Of a stretch of 64,000 bases of DNA, positions 32,190 to 44,458 are shown in pieces. A program made the position numbers and the translations under genes. Origin of the DNA: Wolfiporia cocos (taxonomy: Eukaryota > Basidiomycota > Agaricomycetes > Polyporales > Phaeolaceae); NCBI GenBank assembly GCA_029448655.1, contig JACCLO010000055.1:1-64000 (forward strand), in the 5' to 3' direction. Every line of letters begins with the position of its first letter. The first letter of the stretch is position 1. The notes under the pieces were generated by a model, which searched no databases, had not been told where the DNA came from, and saw only the letters and a list, made by a program, of their open reading frames with translations.

Positions 32190-35100
32190 TAAGAATAGAA
32201 CTACCTACCCCCCTGCGCCTCCTTAACTGGTGGCGCCTGGGTTTTTCCTCCAACAGGTGTCTGAGATAGCGCAGGGGCCGCTACTCTCCTGCAAAGGGGA
32301 TGTATGCTCCGTGGTTGCGGATTGGGATACATCGGCGGCGGGCTTAGCGGCCTGCTGCCACCCAGTGGGGCGCTGCTTGCCTAATCAGCAGCATGCGTCC
32401 TGCGAACCCGGACTCCAGGGTTAAGGAGAGGCGCCGGCTTCCTGACAAGGTTGCTGGTGCCAGCGGTTGAGACCCGCCTATTGGGAAAAGGGGACCGTCT
32501 GCCTGTGTGCGCGCAGCCCCCTGTCTTGGCAATCCCTGTTCAGGGACCCAACACTACCAGTAGGATCCCCATAGGGATATGCGCTTCGGCGTATTCCCTT
32601 AGTTGGGTGTGGGAATCTTCCAAAGCCGCCCCCCAGGCGTAAGGGGCCCGCTTGGGATCTCCTTCGGGGAATCCAAGTGGTGAGGTGGTGCGGCTCGCAA
32701 GGCCAAACCAGCCGAGGTCACTCGCGGTAGCCAATAGCGTAAGTCCTACGGGCAGCTCGGTGTGCGAGCCTGGGTTAAACCGAGTTGGGGCCCCACCGGA
32801 AGCATGCGGCGTTGCCCACCATCCTTGATGTGTGGAGCGCTCGTGAATGCGCGATCTTAGATCGACGGATGGTTTTTTAGCCCTGATGTGACACCCAGGT
32901 GGCTATAGATGGCAAGCCTTACCACTAAAGCGCGGACCGGTCGCGGTGTAATACTGCGACCACTTTCCAGCTCATCTCCACGAGGAAATGGGCTGTGTAT
33001 CCTATTCCCAACCATGTGACCCAGCTTATCAAGCGCTGGCAGTCACCGACTCTCTTTCTAGAAGGAAGTCGCGCGCTTCGATGAAGACACCTGTCGGCTA
33101 AATTCCGCGCGGCGTCCTGACAAGGGCGCCCCTAACCATGCCCCCGTTCTTCTTGTGTTAGACATGACCACTCAGCGTTGATCGCTGATGATGAGCTCTC
33201 TTTCAGGTACCCTGGTATCCCAGTCAATAAGTAGATAAATATGTAGTTTTAGTGGCGGCTCCTAGTAGCTTACTTACTTTGTAAAGTAGCTTAGAAACCG
33301 TCCAATAGCATTTGTATTCGCCTCTGGAAATCCTGCGTCACCTGCTGGTTCCCAGGTTATCTAGCCTGGTTAAGGTCGCTTATGTACATATAAAGCAACC
33401 TTTTACGTCTTAGGTACAATAAGTCAATCGAAAAACGATACTAGTACCTTACTCGACGTAGGATCGCGTACGCTTGGCAAACATATGCTTATAACTATTA
33501 TTACTATGGGAATGCCTAAGTACCAAGTCGATTAAGATTCTTAATCTATCGGCGCCCGTTTGACTTCGGTCTTCGCTCCTGAAAAGGGGATTCGGGTTAT
33601 TGAGCATCTGTCATTTGGTCACATGTCACAAAGAACCTTAGAACGGGGGCACCCCTTTTGGTAATGGAATTCCTGACAAGGAAATTACCATCCGATTGGG
33701 AAGAGACGTCTGACAAGCGTCTATAAATAATTGGGTACAGCGCTGTTTCCACCAGCCACCCATGTACAAACAGATCGCAACAAGATTACTTCATTGAATC
33801 TTGCAATCTGGGTTAGAGGAAAGGAAAACAAGGGACACACGCTATTAATACGCGTTCCCTTGAAGTGTAGCGGAGGCCGCAAGGCTTCTAGAATCACACT
33901 TCATTCGGCATTCTCGCACAATCGCCGAATCTACACCGGTTTCCAACCGGTCCCCCCCTGTATTGAAGTCGACAATTTCGCACGCCAATCGCAAAATTCG
34001 TCACGAGGCTAGCTACCTCACTTTTGATTTCACTTCGATTCAACTTTTCTCTGTGGGGAGAATAACCGAATTCGAAAAATACACCTTAGCAACTCAATGC
34101 GATCGTCCGCAAAAGGTCTCGAAGAAGCACTCGAAAACTTCCAGAGATAACAAGGGAGTCCCCCTTATTAATTCAATCAAGCCGATTTGGCAATCGGTTA
34201 TCATTTAATTGCTTGGTTTACGGAAACCTACGCCGTCGAGACGCGTAATAAATAAATCCGGATCTGTATCCTTACGTCAAGAAAGGATTACATCTCGTCA
34301 CTACATCGAATATGGGCCTGGAAAACCCTTCGATTCCGACAAACTAGGGCTTGGAAACCTTAGTATAAAAATCTGGTCGCATATGCGAGCGACTACACTG
34401 GATACAGCCGTATATGGATATACGTCAAGAATACCTTCGGCCCACATCCACCCACCCTTATCTGGGTATAGAGGCGGTTTAACCTCTTTAAAAACCAAAA
34501 CCATCTGGATAGGTTTGATCGGGAGATCAAACGTGAAAGAGGGGGTGGAAACCCTAATTTCGCACCTAGGACCTTAACAAGTCCACTATCCCACGCTTAC
34601 AAATGAACCTTACGGTCATTAAAGCAACAAACGACATGCACTAAGAGGCCCGATTACCCTCATTCATGCTCGTACTGTCCTATTCGTATATGGACGACAA
34701 CCCTGTAATAGGAATATAGTAGCTATCTATCCAATAGCGAAATATACCCTTCCCCAACGATCATCCCAGTTCCCACGCTTACAATGTCATACTCAATCGA
34801 AGAACGACTTTAACGACATACAAGCACATTGGAAACTACCGTCATCGCCACCATGGGACTTCAGCCCTTACGGGATACACCTATACGAGACAACTCCTGA
34901 CAAGGATGTATGTTCTCACGGTTACCCAATAAGGCCTCACTACGGCAACGACACTACAGTATCAGGGAATACAATCATAAGCATTGACCATAATGCACAA
35001 TGATTAGTACTTATACTATGGGGTTTTACACGAGAAGCCTACTCGTTAATAAATAAGTGCATACAACAACGAAGGCACAGCTTCATTCCGGAACTTACGA

Positions 35101-36053
35101 CTCCGAAGAGATCGCTACGTAGAAGCAATCTAACTAGGGGACACAACCCCTGTAACAAATGGGCATTGACAAATGTCACACGCTTAGTACTTGCGATACT
35201 AGGGAGGCGACGCCTCATAAACGTTCATAAGGCGACGCCCTTTAATAACCGTTCAAACCGCATAAGTCGTACAAAGTAGGATTACCCCTGTACAAGCACA
35301 AAGCCTAAGACACCCGCCACGCGAACGAAGGAACTTGCAATCCCATTCACCGCTAGGCAATAGACGTCGAAAAAGCACCGCTATGTCACACTCAATGGGT
35401 ACTACGCATAAGCAACATATCCGCCCAAGGGCTCGAAGAGACACTAGAAAATCTCCAGAGCTAACAGTGAAGCCCTCACTCTAAGGAATATCGCACAATG
35501 CTATCCGAAATACGTACAACGACACAATGCACCCTCTAATACGCTTGGCAAGCTATTGGAGATACAGATTACAAGTAGATTCAAAGGCACTATATGATGA
35601 CCATTTCCATATCGCCTTCTACTACGAGTAACGTCATAAGCAAAAGCAATAATCCGACCAAGGTCGCGAAAAGGCACTAGAACACCTTCAGCGATAACAG
35701 GAGAGTCCCTCCTCTTAGGATCCGCATGCACAATGACAGCACACTCTAGTAACACGACTACATCTCCCTAACAACGGCATTTGACCTTTCGGTCATCACG
35801 CGTTGATAATCGCTAGTAACGGCATTTAGCACTTCGCTATCACGCGTTACAAATCACTATAAGGAATAAAATCGCCTTCCACGCTCAGGTTCCACCACAA
35901 GTCCTGAAACTCCCATTTATCCCTGTTCAATTGACAAATTGAAGCAGCACCATAACGGCATTTGACACTTCGTCATCACGCGTTATACCGCTCTTGGGAC
36001 GTACACAATGAGGAATAGTTCATCAGGGACGATGAAACCCTAAAGCGGTGGTA
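32190..36053 (+). mobile_element. LARD internal region 2 (non-coding)
   Basis: Identical to internal region 1 up to about 33533 (equivalent to 28576). Beyond that it is closer to internal region 3 than to region 1, with scattered indels. It carries the same PBS, module repeats and polypurine tract. Confidence 0.85.
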
Positions 36054-37152
36054 TGTCACAGATTTATCTGGGGCTTACAGCATTTTTCCTACGATTATAG
36101 CAATTTACCTGGGATTTATACGTCTACCTACAAGTTATCTACGGGTTAACTCCCATTGTCACCATGACAAGCTCTTAACTGGGCTTATCAACCACATGAC
36201 CTAGCTTACGTAACGCTACGGTACAACTCACGGTCCAATAGCAACACTACAGCTACGTCATACAGGTCTCGCCCGTCAGAGCAAGACCAGCCACGTCATA
36301 GATCCTAGATCATAATGATAGGCCGAGCGCGGCACGCTCGCATAATAATGTCCACATGTACAAACAGTGCCTCGCGGCCTTGTACTATTGGGTCGGCCTT
36401 CCCGGCTTCCCACCGCCATAAGATCCTTGATCACAATGGCACCTCAGGCGCGACACGCCTTCGCATAATTATGTCAACACGACCATACAGCACTATAATA
36501 GCACCAAGGCTATATCGCTATAGGTCACGGCCTTCTCGGCCTCCCACGGACTCGGTGTTCTCCAAGTCCCGGGCTTCTGCCATCACGGCGTTGCCCAAAC
36601 ACCGGACCTCGCCTCATGGCTAAGTCCAATACATGCCCCGGTAACCATCCGGTCCGGGCTGTAACACATGCCACGGTACTTCCCGTCCAATGGCATAACG
36701 ACCTCGGCTCCTCGCCTTGGTCATCACACGAAGACCGGCCAATTGCCATTATACCGCAAGGTATCCGGCAACCGGCTTCCCATATACCCGCGCTGCGCCC
36801 GCGTTCATATGATAACATACACAAATCCCTCTCCTACGATTGGTGCGGCCATTAGGGCCCATCACGGCCATTGTAGATAGAGTCCATAAACAACAGATAA
36901 GATAGCGCTTCGCCTCTTGGCAAAGCCACATAACCCGGAATGGTAGTACTAGCTAGTAGCACGTGCCATCCCCATAAAACATGTATATAAAGTAGGAGCC
37001 AAGCGCTCTTTAACTTTAGTTCTATTCTTCTCGGCGTACGCCGTAGAAGAACCTCCTACCTCCTATGGTGTCTGATAACCTCTTCCTCACCTAAGTCGCC
37101 TAGTTCATCGCAGGATACTGGCTTGGTGAGTCCCACAGAGCCATCTGTGTCA
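36054..37152 (+). mobile_element. LARD LTR 3
   Basis: Same termini and core. It carries its own set of substitutions in the 36460-36960 stretch (for example GACCATACAGCACTATAATAG), so it is the most diverged of the first three LTRs and shows that the array is not entirely recent. Confidence 0.9.
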
Positions 37153-40100
37153 TAAGAATAGAACTACCTACCCCCCTGCGCCTCCTTAACTGGTGGCGCC
37201 TGGGTTTTTCCTCCAACAGGTGTCTGAGATAGCGCAGGGGCCGCTACTCTCCTGCAAAGGGGATGTATGCTCCGTGGTTGCGGATATGGGATACATCGGC
37301 GGTGGGCTTAGCGGCCTGCTGCCACCCAGTGGGGCGCTGCTTGCCTAATCAGCAGCATGCGTCCTGCGAACCCGGACTCCAGGGTTAAGGAGAGACGGCT
37401 GCTTCCTGGCAAGGTTGCGGCTGTCAGCGGTTGAGACCCGCCTATTGGGAAAAGGGGACCGTCTGCCTGTGTGCGCGCAGCCCCCTGTCTTGGCAATCCC
37501 TGTTCAGGGACCCAACACTACCAGTAGGATCCCCATAGGGATATGCGCTTCGGCGTATTCCTTTAGTTGGGTGTGGGAATCTTCCAAAGCCGCCCCCCAG
37601 GCGTAAGGGGCCCGCTTGGGATCTCCTTCGGGGAATCCAAGTGGTGAGGTGGTGCGACTCGCAAGGTCAAACCAGCCGAGGTCACTCGCGGTAGCCAATA
37701 GCGTAAGTCCTACGGGCAGCTCGGTGTGCGAGCCTGGGTAAAACGGATTTGGGGCCCCACCGGAAGCATACGGCGTTGCCCACCATCTTTGATGTGTGGA
37801 GCGCTCGTGAATGCGCGATCTTAGATCGACGGATGGTTTTTTAGCCCTGATGTGACACCCAGGTGGCTATAGATGGCAAGCCTTACCACTAAAGCGTGGA
37901 CAGGTCGCGGTGAAATACTGCGACCACTTTCCAGCTCATCTCCGCGAGGAAATGGGCTGTGTATCCTATTCCCAACCATGTGACCCAGCCTATCAAGCGC
38001 TGGCAGTCACCGACTCTCTTCTAGAAGGAAGTCGCGCGCTTCGATGAAGACACCTGTCGGCTAAATTCCGCGCGGCGTCCTGATAAGGGCGCCTCTAACC
38101 ATGCCCCCGTTCTTCTTGTGTTAGACATGACCACTCAGTGTTGATCGCTGATGACGAGCTCTCTTTCAGGTACCCTGGTATCCCAGTCCATAAGTAGATA
38201 AATATGTAGTTTTAGTGGCGGCTCCTAGTAGCTTACTTACCTTGTAAAGTAGCTTAGAAACCGTCCAATAGCATTTGTATTCGCCTTTGGAAATCCTGCG
38301 TCACCTGCTGGTTCCCAGGTTATCTAGCCTGGTTAAGGTCGCTTATGTACATAAAAAGCAACCTTTACGTCTTACGGGTACACTTAGTCAATCGAAGAAC
38401 GATACTAGTACCTGTTCCCTTAGACGTAGGATCGCGTACGCTTGGCAAATATATGCTTATAACTATTATTACTATGGGAATGCCTAAGTACCAAGTCGAT
38501 TAGGATTCACATAATCCGTCGGCGCCCGTTTGACTTCGGTCTTCGCTCCTGAAAAGGGGATTCGGGTTATTGAGCATCTGTCATCTGGTCACATGTCATA
38601 AGAACCTTTGAACGGGGGCACCCCTTTCGGTAATGGAATTCCTGACAAGGAAATTACCGTCCGTTTGGGAAGAGACGTCTGACAAGCGTCTATAAATAAT
38701 TGGGTACAGCGCTGTTTCCACCAGCCACCCATGTACAAACAGATCACAACAAGATTACTTCATTGAATCTTGCAATCTGGGTTAGAGGAAAGGAAAACAA
38801 GGGACACACGCTATTGATACGCGTTCCCTTGAAGTGTAGCGGAGGCCGAAAGGCTTCTAGAATCACACTTCATTCGGCATTCTCGCACAATCGCCGAATT
38901 CACAACCGGTTCCAACCGGTTCCCCCCCCCCTGTATTGAAATCGACAATTTCGCACGCCAATCGCAAAATTCGTCACGAGGCTAGCTACCTCACTTTTAA
39001 TTTCACTTCGATTCAACTTTTCTCTGTGGGGAGAATAACCGAATTCGAAAAATACACCTTAGCAACTCAATGCGATCGTCCGCAAAAGGTCTCGAAGAAG
39101 CACTCGAAAACTTCCAGAGATAACAAGGGAATCCCCCTTATTAGGACAATCAAGCCGATTTGGCAATCGGTTATCATTTAATTGCTTGGTTTACGGAAAC
39201 CTACGCCGTCGAGACGCGTAATAAATAAATCCGGATCTGTATCCTTACGCCAAGAAAGGATTACATCTCGTCACTACATCGAATATGGGCCTAGGAAACC
39301 CTTCGATTCCGACAAACTAGGGCTTGGAAACCTTAGTATAAAAATCTGGTCGCATATGCGAGCGACTACTGGATACAGCCGTATATGGATATATGACAAA
39401 TAATACCTTCGGCCCACATCCACCCACCCTTATCTGGGTATAGAGGCGGTTTAACCTCTTTAAAAACCAAAACCATCTGGATAGGTTCGATCGGGAGATC
39501 AAACGTGAAAGAGGGGGTGGAAACCCTAATTTCGCACCTAGGACCTTAACAAGTCCACTATCCCACGCTTACAACAGTACCTTACGGTCTTGAAAGCACC
39601 AAACGACATGCACTAAGAGGCCTGATTACCCTCATTCATGCTCGTACTGTCCTATTCGTATATGGACGACAACCCTGTAATAGGAATATAGTAGCTATCT
39701 ATCCAATAGCGAAATATATCCTTCCCCAACGATCATCTCAGTTCCCACGCTTACAATGTCATACTTAATCGAACAACGACTTTAACGACATACAAGCACA
39801 TTGGAAACTACCGTCATCGCCACCACGTGACTTCAGCCCTTACGGGATACACCTATACGAGACAACTCCTGACAAGGATGTATGTTCTCACGGTTACCCA
39901 ATAAGGCCTCACTACGGCAACGACACTACAGTATTAGGGAATACAATCATAAGCATTGACCATAATGCACAATGATTAGTACCTATACTAGGGGTTTTAC
40001 ACGAGAAGCCTACTCGTTAATAAATAGTGCATACAACAACGAAGGCACAGCTTCATTCCGGAACTTACGACTCCGAAGAGATCGCTACTTAGAAGCAATC

Positions 40101-41032
40101 TAACTAGGGGACACAACCCCTGTAACAAATGGGCATTGACAAATGTCACACGCTTAGTACTTGCGATACTAGGGAGGCGACGCCTCATAAACGTTCATAA
40201 GGCGACGTCCTTTAATAACCGTTCAACCGCATAAGTCGTACAAAGTAGGATTACCCCTGTACAAGCACAAAGCCTAAGACACCCGCCACGCGAATGAAGG
40301 AACTTGCAATCCCATTCACCGCTAGGCAATAGACATCGAAAAAGCACCGCTATGTTACACTCAATGGGTACTACGCATAAGCAACATATCCGCCCAAGGG
40401 CTCGAAGAGACACTAGAAAATCTCCAGAGCTAACAGTGAAGCCCTCACTCTAAGGAATATCGCACAATGCTTATCCGAAATACGTACAACGACACAATGC
40501 ACCCTCTAATACGCTTGGCAAGCTATTGGAGATACAAATTACTAGTAGACTTCAAAGGCACTATATGATGAACATTTCCATATCGCCTTCTACTACGAGT
40601 AACGTCATAAGCAAAAGCAACAATCCGACAAAGGTCGCGAAAAGGCACTTGAACACCTTCAGCGATAACAGGAGAGTCCCTCCTTCTAGGATCCGCGTGC
40701 ACAATGACAATACACTCTAGTAACACGACTACACTTCCCTAACAACGGCATTTGACCTCTCGGTCATCACGCGTTGATAATCGCTAGTAACGGCATTTAG
40801 CACTTCGCTATCACGCGTTACAAATCACTATAAGGAATAAAATCGCTATCCCATTCAACGCTCAGGTTCCACTACAAAGTCCTGAAACTCCCATCTATCC
40901 CTGTTCAATTGACAAATTGAAGCAGCACCATAACGGCATTTGACACTTCGTCATCACGCGTTATACCGCTCTTGGGACGTACACAATGAGGAATAGTTTC
41001 ATCAGGGACGATGAAACCTAAAGCGGGGGTAA
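37153..41032 (+). mobile_element. LARD internal region 3 (non-coding)
   Basis: 3.88 kb, very similar to internal region 2, with the same PBS, repeats and polypurine tract. Point differences occur throughout. Confidence 0.85.
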
Positions 41033-42133
41033 TGTCACAGATTTATCTGGGGCTTACAGCATTTTTCCTACGATTATAGCAATTTACCTGGGATTTATAC
41101 GTCTAACTACAAGTTATCTACGGGTTAACTCCCATTGCCACCACGACAAGCTCTTAACTGGGCTTATCAACCACATGACCTAGCTTACATAACGCTACGG
41201 CACCTTCCGGTCCAATAGCATAGTACAGCTACGTCATACAGGTCTCGCCCGTCAGAGCAAGACCAGCCACGTCATAGATCCTAGATCATAATGATAGGCC
41301 GAGCGCGGCACGCTCGCATAATAATGTCCACATGTACAAACAGTGCCTCGCGGCCTTGTACTATTGGGTCGGCCTTCCCGGCTTCCCACCGCCATAAGAT
41401 CCTTGATCACAATGGCACCTCAGGCGCGCCACGCCTTCGCATAATAATGGCAACACGGCCAATACAGCACTATATTAGCATCAAGGCAATATCGCTATAG
41501 GCTCACGGCCTTCTCGGCCTCTCCACGGACTCGGCGTTCTCCAAGTCCCGGGCTTCTGCCATCACGGCGCTTGCCCAAACACCGGTCCTCGCCTCACGGC
41601 TAAGACCAATACATGCCCCGGAATCCCTCCGGACCGGGCTCTAACACATGCCAAGTTAATACCCTTCCAATTTCATAACGACCTCGGCGTCTCTCCTGGG
41701 TAATCCAACGAAGCACGGCCAATCTCCATTATGCCGCAATGTATCCGGCAACCGGCTTCACCTATACCCGGGCTGCGCCCCGCGTTAGTATCACAGATAA
41801 GACATAATCCCCTCTATACGATTGGGTCTGCCATTAGGGCCTTCCACGGCCATTCTAGATAGAGTAACTAAACATCAGATAAGTAAGCTTCGCCACTGGC
41901 AAAGCCACATAACCCGGTAAGGCAACCGCTAGCTAGTAGCACGTGCCCTCCCGATACACATGTACTATAAGTAGGAGCCAAGCGCTATTTAACTTCAGTC
42001 TATTCTTCTCGGCGTACGCCGTAGAAGAACCTTCCTACCTCCTCCGCGTCGTCTGATAACCTCTTCCTCACCTAGTCGCCTAGTTCATCGCAAGGATATT
42101 GGCTTGGTGAGTCCCACAGAGCCATCTGTGTCA
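41033..42133 (+). mobile_element. LARD LTR 4 (terminal)
   Basis: Ends CATCTGTGTCA followed by the CGGGT duplication. The 41600-42080 part has an unusual cluster of substitutions and 1-2 bp indels relative to LTRs 1 and 2, which could be real divergence or base-calling errors at the edge of the repeat. Confidence 0.9.
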
Positions 42134-43138
42134 CGGGTGACCTTCGAGATAATGTTGCCATTCTTCTAATGCTCGAATTATGGCTAGCATCTCTTTGTCA
42201 TAAATTTTGTAGTTCCGTTCCGGGGCAGTCATGCCTGTGGAATAGAAGGCGCAAGGATTCCATTTCCAACTATCTGGTGACCATTGCGTTAGGACTGCTC
42301 CAGTCGCAAAGTCTGATGTGTTGGCTTCTATACGGAATTTCTGAATTTTGTCCGGAATATGTAAGATGGGGGCAGTTGTAAAGGCCGCCTTGAGCTTTTG
42401 GAAAGCTTCTTCCTGTGCTTCATCCCAATGCCATTTCTCCGACTTCTTCATGAGTGTTGTCAGGGGTTTCACAATTTTCAAGAAGTCCTGAATAAACCGC
42501 CGATAGAAGTTCGCAAAGCCTAAAAAGGCTTGAACTTCCTTCACCTTGGTTGGGGTCAGCCAATCTAATACTCCTGATAGTTTCGAGGGGTCCATTTCGA
42601 CTCTGCCCTTAGAAATTATCATACCCAAATAGTCGATGCTACTTTTTTCAAAGAAGCATTTCTCGGGTTTGGCATATAGATCATTGTCCCGCAGCCTTTT
42701 CAGGACTGCCTTGGTGATTTTGCGGTGTTCCGCTAAGTCGTTGCCAAAGATCAGTATGTCGTCCAGATAGACTATGACTTTCTCGGTGGCAATGAAATCC
42801 TTTAGGACGTCGTTCATCATTGCTTGGAAAGTCCCTGGCACGTTCTTGAAACCGAAATACATAACCATGGCTTCGTACAACCCCTGTTTAGTAATGAATG
42901 CTGTTTTCCATTCATCACCTTCCTTGATACGGACGTTGTTGTAACCCCATCTCAGGTCGATCTTAGTAAAGATCGATGCACCTGAGAGTTGGTTGATAAG
43001 GTCCGATATCTGGGGTATAGGGTACTTGTTATCCACAGTTATTTCGTTCAGCTTCCTGTAATTGATTACCATGCACAAGGTTCCATCTTTCTTGGCAACG
43101 AAAAATACTGGGCTGGCCATAGGGGAGCTTGAATCTCA
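42134..43138 (-). pseudogene. Ty3-A reverse transcriptase and RNase H (N-terminal part)
   Basis: Minus strand. RT opens MASPVFFVAKKDGTLCMVIN; the catalytic YLDDILIF is at about 42775-42750; FLGFANFYRRF and the tether follow; RNase H begins FRIEANTSDFATGAVLTQ. Here the usual first Asp-containing ETDAS motif reads EANTS, a likely loss of a catalytic residue. It is cut after YLEGHP by the LARD array and resumes at 26129. An in-frame TGA (43136-43138) lies just upstream, in what is normally GYIR.S.SPMASP; the codon may originally have been CGA. Confidence 0.92.
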
Positions 43139-43172
43139 GATGTAGCCTTTTCGCTTTTCTTCAGCGATCCAG

Positions 43173-44070
43173 TCACGGAGGGAATTCTTCCTTTGGCAAG
43201 AGGGAATATGGTTTGGCCAGTGTTGGCAATGGAGTGCCTTCGATTAAATTGATGGCATGATCATATGGCTTACGTGTTGGCATCCTTTCGGATGCTTTTT
43301 GCGAAAATACCATTGGGCCGAATTCCCAATATTCCTTAGGCACAAGCTGCTTCCATTTTTCGGTTGCAGCTTCTGGTCTGTTCTGGTGGATTTCTCCTAC
43401 CATTCCCATGAGGAGTCCCAATTCCTCATTGGACAGGGTACCGATCCACTTGATAAATGGATCATCAGGGTTTCCATCTCCAATCGTGTCTAGCGCAGAA
43501 TCCCAAATGTTGCTGATGTTATTATTGTCCTCTTCGTCATCGGGTGCAACTTCTTCCGAATCAGGGGACGATTCTGAGGCTTCTGGGCATGCAGACCCAC
43601 ATCGATATACCAGACTGCCAGAGTTCCAGTCCATAGTGGGGTTATGTTTAATTAACCAGTCATATCCTAGGATAAGGTCGTGGTTGTGGATTTTCATGAT
43701 GGTAAGGAATACCTTTCCTTGTGCTCGCCATGTTGCATGAATCCTTTAACTGACTTATTGATGAGACCATTTTGTTGTATGATCCATCTGCATTATGAAT
43801 CCAAAAAGGGTCTTTCTTATCGTGGGTGACTAGACGATGTTTGTCAACAAAGTCTGAGTTGATGACTGATAACGTTGCTCCACTATCGATTAAAGCCAAG
43901 CCTTGCACTTTCTGACCATAGACCCACAAGTCAACCCAGATCTGGAAAGATCGGGACTTATCACATGCATGATTCTTGTAATAGTGATATAAATTTTCAC
44001 AATTTTTTACAAGCAGGTCAGCAGTACAGGCAACTATACTAGTACACAGCACACATAGGCAAGGATTCAC
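43173..44070 (-). pseudogene. Ty3-A aspartic protease and linker
   Basis: Two overlapping frames. 44070-43660 contains the protease active site LALIDSGATLSVINSDFVDK. 43697-43173 contains the downstream HDLILGYDWLIKHNPTMDW, an acidic linker (EEVAPDDEEDNNN), and the pre-RT segment PYDHAINLIEGTPLPTLAKP. The frame change at about 43690 and another near 43180 (KEE to SLRDWIAEEKRKGYI) are mutations or, for the first, possibly a frameshift site. No second dUTPase is seen here, unlike Ty3-B. Confidence 0.85.
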
Positions 44071-44458
44071 ATGTGCTGAAGGCGAAAATTCGACTCGCTA
44101 GCTGGATGGTCAGGAGTTTTCTGGGCAACTGAATGCCAGGGGATAAGGGTAGATACCCAATTCGGTGGCTGACCAATTGGGGCTGTTGATGGAGCCGGTG
44201 TACTGGCCAGTGGTTCCTCTACCTCCGTGATGCGCACGGATGAATGGGCGGTGGAGTTGCCCATGGAGTTGTCACTGTCATCTGGGATCCACATCTCTGT
44301 TGTGGTGACCTGGACCATGTGACCTTTGCCATGAGGTGTGGGGGGGTTGCCGCTAGTAGATTTCTGAGCCCCCTTATTGTCCACCTTGGATGCTGGCACC
44401 CTCCAATTGCATCACCCCTCCATGTTTGTGCAGTCCTTCCGGCCGCAGCTCTTGCATG
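44067..44458 (-). pseudogene. Ty3-A gag C-terminus with zinc-knuckle remnant
   Basis: Next to the TRIM, one frame reads CKSCGRKDCTNMEG, a degraded CCHC zinc knuckle. Downstream is a Ser/Thr/Pro-rich stretch (VDNKGAQKSTSGNPPTP...). The rest of gag is missing beyond 44459. Confidence 0.65.

Larger units (their letters stand above)
26130..42133 (+). mobile_element. Tandem LARD array: four LTRs and three non-coding internal regions, one TSD
   Basis: LTRs lie at 26130-27232, 31094-32189, 36054-37152 and 41033-42133 (1096-1103 bp), with internals at 27233-31093, 32190-36053 and 37153-41032 (3861-3880 bp). All are in the same orientation. The whole block is bounded by one exact duplication, CGGGT at 26125-26129 and 42134-42138. 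Removing it with one CGGGT joins the Ty3-A RNase H frame as [17 protein letters not shown]. No protein of a retrotransposon is encoded, so the element is a large non-autonomous derivative mobilised in trans. Because only the outer ends carry a duplication, the tandem structure arose after, or during, a single integration. Confidence 0.93.
21315..44458 (-). mobile_element. Ty3-A: minus-strand Ty3/gypsy chromovirus with C-terminal dUTPase, multiply interrupted
   Basis: On the minus strand the order is: gag C-terminus (44458-44067), protease, RT and RNase H (43120-42134), integrase and chromodomain (26129-23471), dUTPase (23470-22739), polypurine tract (22715-22703), 3' LTR (22702-21315). Chromodomain plus this order places it in the chromovirus branch. 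It is interrupted by the LARD array (26130-42133), a solo LTR (25151-26041), an LTR within its own 3' LTR (21502-22374) and a TRIM in gag (44459). Removing the first three with one copy of each duplication restores the sequence exactly. Pol also carries a frameshift near 43180 and in-frame TGA codons at 43136-43138 and 23471-23473. No 5' LTR was found: the left part of gag was lost or moved beyond the TRIM. Confidence 0.9.

Noticed and set aside
26585..37700. Conserved 60-100-codon open frames in the LARD copies as genes
   Set aside because: They overlap on both strands, include stretches inside the LTR, and differ by frame-changing indels between units. The conservation is that of young DNA copies.
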